Shown here: piece after piece, positions 55,608 through 57,292 of the stretch
How positions within the stretch are numbered: the first letter of the stretch is position 1
Layout of the letters: each line of letters starts with the position of its first letter
Source of the DNA: Cyanobacteria bacterium MAG CAR3_bin_5
GTDB lineage: Bacteria > Cyanobacteriota > Cyanobacteriia > PCC-6307 > Cyanobiaceae
Length of the DNA: 57,292 nucleotides
Direction of reading: 5' to 3'
NCBI GenBank assembly: GCA_026709085.1
Contig: JAPOTR010000046.1
Span: 1 to 57,292, forward strand
Made by a program: the position numbers and the translations under genes
The notes under the pieces: generated by a model
Databases searched by the model: none
What the model was told of the DNA's origin: nothing
The model's input: only the letters and a program-made list of their open reading frames with translations

Positions 55608-56381
55608 ATGCTTCGAGGTCCGGAACTGCTGTCCAGAGTCAAAGAGTTGGGCTCTATGCCCAAATCAGACGTGGTGCGCGCCTGTGGTTATGTCAGTCCC
55701 CGGAAGGACGGCTCTCAACGTCTAAATTACACGGCGTTCTATGAGGCGCTCCTGGAGGCCAAGGGGATGAGCTTCGGTGGCGCCGGGGAAACCGCTAGCC
55801 GTAAAGACTCGGTAGGCCGCAAGCTCAGCTACATTGCCAAGGTGCATTTCAACGGCAACTTGCTTGTGGGCAGGGCCTACACTTCTGTTCTGGGGTTAAA
55901 GCCGGGAGACGAGTTTGACATCAAGCTGGAGCGGAAAGGCATTCGCCTGATCCCCAAGCACCGCTCGGAAGACATGGTGCCCAATGTCTCTGTCCCAGGG
56001 ACAGCACCGGAAGCACTGGAGAAACCCGCCGATTCCACGCCCCCGTCTCCCCCTGAACCGGAGACACTGTCCTCTGCTGCAGCGCCGGTCGCTCCTGCGG
56101 CTCCCCCGGTAGCAGCCCCTCCAGCCCCTCCCGTTGCCCCTGCGCCAATCCCGATTCCAGCGCCAGTGGCCGCTCCTGTGGCGCCTCCCGCACCTGGCAT
56201 CCCTCCTGCACCACAACCGGCTCCTGTCGCTGCCGCCCCGGCGCCGACGAATGGCCCCGACACCGTTGCGCAGCAGCCGGCGCCCAAGCCGTCATCCCCG
56301 ACAATTCCCCCCGTTGACTCCTGGGAGGACTCCTTGCGCAAGCTGGATCAATCTTCACGTCCCGAACGTTGGGATGCCTGA
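55608..56381 (+). CDS. cyAbrB-family transcriptional regulator with long Pro/Ala tail
   Basis: Residues 1-125 are a typical cyanobacterial AbrB (cyAbrB): MLRGPELLSRVKELGSMPKS, RACGYVSPRKDG, YTAFYEALLEAKG and the C-terminal AbrB fold (FNGNLLVGRAYTSVLGLKPG, GIRLIPKH). These DNA-binding regulators affect carbon, nitrogen and pilus genes. Residues 130-235 are an unusual run of Pro-Ala-Val repeats ending in a short acidic segment (PPVDSWEDSLRKLDQ). Most cyAbrB proteins stop near 120-150 residues. A motif shared with argF lies upstream, and a strong terminator follows. Confidence 0.88.
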   Translation: MLRGPELLSRVKELGSMPKSDVVRACGYVSPRKDGSQRLNYTAFYEALLEAKGMSFGGAGETASRKDSVGRKLSYIAKVHFNGNLLVGRAYTSVLGLKPGDEFDIKLERKGIRLIPKHRSEDMVPNVSVPGTAPEALEKPADSTPPSPPEPETLSSAAAPVAPAAPPVAAPPAPPVAPAPIPIPAPVAAPVAPPAPGIPPAPQPAPVAAAPAPTNGPDTVAQQPAPKPSSPTIPPVDSWEDSLRKLDQSSRPERWDA

Positions 56382-56427
56382 CGTAAGCCGATAGTCTCCG
56401 GTCCATGCCGGGGATGGTCCCTGATCG

Positions 56428-56470
56428 GGTGTCAGGTTTCTTCCCGCTGGGGAGAACCTGACACCTTTTC
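56428..56470 (+). terminator. intrinsic terminator of the AbrB-family gene
   Basis: An 11-bp perfect stem GGTGTCAGGTT ... AACCTGACACC with a 16-nt loop, followed by TTTTC. It lies 47 bp after the stop codon and points away from the convergent dehydratase gene. Confidence 0.8.
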
Positions 56471-56512
56471 CTGTTCATGGACGATCCTGGTGCGGGGGAG
56501 GCGTTCCAGGTT

Positions 56513-56791
56513 TTAGCGAATGCGGTCAATGGCTTTCGCCAAGCTGAAATCCTTCTCGGTTAGCCCTCCGGCATCATGTGTTGTGAGCAGCACTGTGCAA
56601 CGGCCCCAGCCAATTTCCAGGTCAGGGTGGTGGCCCTGGGTTTCCGCAAGGGGTGTGATGGCCTGGGCGAAGGCCATGGCATCCACAAAGTTCTCGAACG
56701 TTTCACGGAGAATCAGGTTTTTGCCTTGGCGTTGCCAGCCCGTGCCAAGCTCTTGCAGTTTGGTGTTGATCGCTGCTTCCTGAAGCGCCAT
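56513..56791 (-). CDS. 4a-hydroxytetrahydrobiopterin (pterin carbinolamine) dehydratase
   Basis: A 92-residue PCD/DCoH family protein. It has ILRETFENFVDAMAFAQAIT, the catalytic ETQGHHPDLEIGWGRC (two adjacent His plus Pro) and VLLTTHDAGGLTEKDFSLAK. It dehydrates 4a-hydroxypterins, recycling pterin cofactor. In cyanobacteria without an aromatic hydroxylase the physiological substrate is unclear; a RuBisCO-assembly-related homologue exists, but this short canonical form looks like true PCD. Confidence 0.9.
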   Translation of the reverse strand: MALQEAAINTKLQELGTGWQRQGKNLILRETFENFVDAMAFAQAITPLAETQGHHPDLEIGWGRCTVLLTTHDAGGLTEKDFSLAKAIDRIR

Positions 56792-56831
56792 GGTGAGAGT
56801 TTCCCGGTGGTATGAACGGACTCGATACTCT

Positions 56832-56876
56832 ACCTCACTCCCCTCCTGAAGGTGGGTTCCTGCTTGATTAGGAGCA
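56832..56876 (-). pseudogene. possible TnpB C-terminal remnant
   Basis: The minus strand reads VLLIKQEPTFRRGVR followed by a stop. The KQEPT core, and 16 bp of DNA (AGGTGGGTTCCTGCTT on the plus strand), are shared with the remnant at 20335-20430. Only the terminal codons can be recognised, so chance resemblance is possible. Confidence 0.3.
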
Positions 56877-56918
56877 CATCAGGTTGGGGCGGCAGGGACC
56901 AGACCATAAACAAACGAT

Positions 56919-56947
56919 GCCCCTGGCCGGAATTTCCGGCCAGGGGC
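56919..56947. repeat. 14-bp stem palindrome
   Basis: GCCCCTGGCCGGAA - T - TTCCGGCCAGGGGC, a near-perfect 29-bp palindrome. On the minus strand it is followed by CATCGTTTGTTTAT, a broken T-rich stretch, so it may end minus-strand transcripts coming from psbD. On the plus strand no T-run follows. Confidence 0.6.
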
Positions 56948-57025
56948 TCTCGTCGGGTCCGGTCGTTTTCGGAACCTCAGCGGTCTGTTACAACTTGCGC
57001 TGCCGAGGGGAGCGCAAAGACATGG

Positions 57026-57079
57026 TCAGGAGGCTTTCTCCGCAAACCGCAGACCCTTGACGATACAACTGTGGGACAC
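57026..57079 (-). CDS. 17-codon ORF with strong ribosome binding site
   Basis: AGGAGG (57085-57090, complement) sits 5 nt before a GTG that opens SHSCIVKGLRFAEKAS and stops at 57026. A second mini-frame (MSLRSPRQRKL, 56988-57023) follows 2 nt later. The ribosome binding site is ideal, but the peptides match nothing I know. It may be a leader peptide or a relic. Confidence 0.25.
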   Translation of the reverse strand: MSHSCIVKGLRFAEKAS

Positions 57080-57127
57080 AAGCACCTCCTCCCGGTGGGG
57101 GGATAAGTCTTGGCCGGCAAGGCTTTC

Positions 57128-57164
57128 GGAGTGATCCACGCCTTGGAAAGGCGCGGATCACTCC
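57128..57164. repeat. 10-bp inverted repeat hairpin downstream of psbD
   Basis: GGAGTGATCC ... GGATCACTCC (57128-57137 and 57155-57164) with a nested CGCC/GGCG stem. It lies 74 bp after the psbD stop in transcript direction. There is no U-run on either strand, so an mRNA 3'-end stabiliser or processed terminator is more likely than a simple intrinsic terminator. The 446 bp between the dehydratase start and psbD (56792-57237) contain these hairpins and no other supported gene. Confidence 0.55.
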
Positions 57165-57237
57165 ACCTGCTGCCAAGTGAACGGAAACAGCCTACCGAAA
57201 AAGCGCCAGGGTTGCCGTGGTCTGACGTCTCATTGGC

Positions 57238-57292
57238 TTAGAGAGCGTTACCACGTGGGAGGACCTCTTCAGGGAATAGGAAGCGTTCGTGA
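57238..57292 (-). CDS. psbD: photosystem II D2 protein, C-terminal end (partial)
   Basis: The minus strand from the window edge reads HERFLFPEEVLPRGNAL and a stop, the near-invariant C-terminus of D2. The rest lies outside the window. In cyanobacteria and plastids psbC starts inside this region at a GTG. Here a GTG at 57254 opens a psbC-like VVTLS but the frame stops after 20 codons, so this copy is not followed by psbC. It is probably the monocistronic second psbD gene. Confidence 0.85.
   Translation of the reverse strand, partial: HERFLFPEEVLPRGNAL

Overview
The window reads as chromosome of a GC-rich, phycobilisome-bearing marine picocyanobacterium of the Synechococcus type. It carries cpcBA, mpeBA (phycoerythrin II), rod linkers and bilin lyases, flv3/flv1, ndhD, cyAbrB, a fused panC-cmk, and the last codons of psbD at the right edge. 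A sponge-associated lineage is possible. The hints are a decayed surface-type domain, a CAP/SCP protein, several decayed insertion sequences and an R-M island. This is inference, because no rRNA is present to test it.

Layout. 0.2-8.4 kb: housekeeping genes (uppP, icd, a FAD amine oxidase, yjbQ, purM, panC-cmk) with a few hypotheticals. 8.4-13.1 kb: a minus-strand phycocyanin block, cpcS/cpeS - cpcT - cpcB - cpcA - (terminator) - cpcE - cpcF - second cpcT/cpeT. 13.2-14.65 kb: a scrapyard with a DNA methylase fragment and a truncated, frameshifted IS1595 transposase. 14.7-21.9 kb: pilC, pilB, grpE, dnaB, a TnpB tail, rplI and a fatty acid desaturase. 22-29.3 kb: flv3-flv1, a CAP protein, a radical SAM/B12-type protein and a CobD-like enzyme. 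29.3-31.2 kb: an IS5-type element with terminal repeats and a likely CTAG target duplication but at least four frameshifts, beside a surface-domain fragment. 31.3-39.6 kb: argF, lexA with a candidate SOS box, a tandem SAP/Rho-N protein, a pilin, a DppC-type permease, small proteins, nanE, a GH104 endolysin-like protein and a TM2 protein. 39.7-45.2 kb: thrS-glk-thrB-ndhD. 45.2-47.2 kb: an AT-rich restriction-modification pair. 47.5-57.3 kb: an HlyD-type adaptor, three rod linkers downstream of mpeBA, tRNA-Ala(GGC), lnt, cyAbrB with a Pro/Ala-rich tail, a pterin carbinolamine dehydratase and the psbD terminus.

How the genes work together. The two phycobilisome blocks supply rod subunits (phycocyanin and PE-II), linkers and bilin lyases. 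Each has a hairpin after the alpha-subunit gene that would let the abundant subunits be made in excess of lyases or linkers. Flv3/Flv1, the desaturase, the radical SAM protein and NdhD belong to photosynthetic electron flow and stress handling. The most notable unexplained signals are a two-part motif shared upstream of argF and abrB, a terminal-repeat element near the pilin whose end recurs in the 13-kb scrapyard, and a psbC-like start at the end of psbD whose frame stops after 20 codons.
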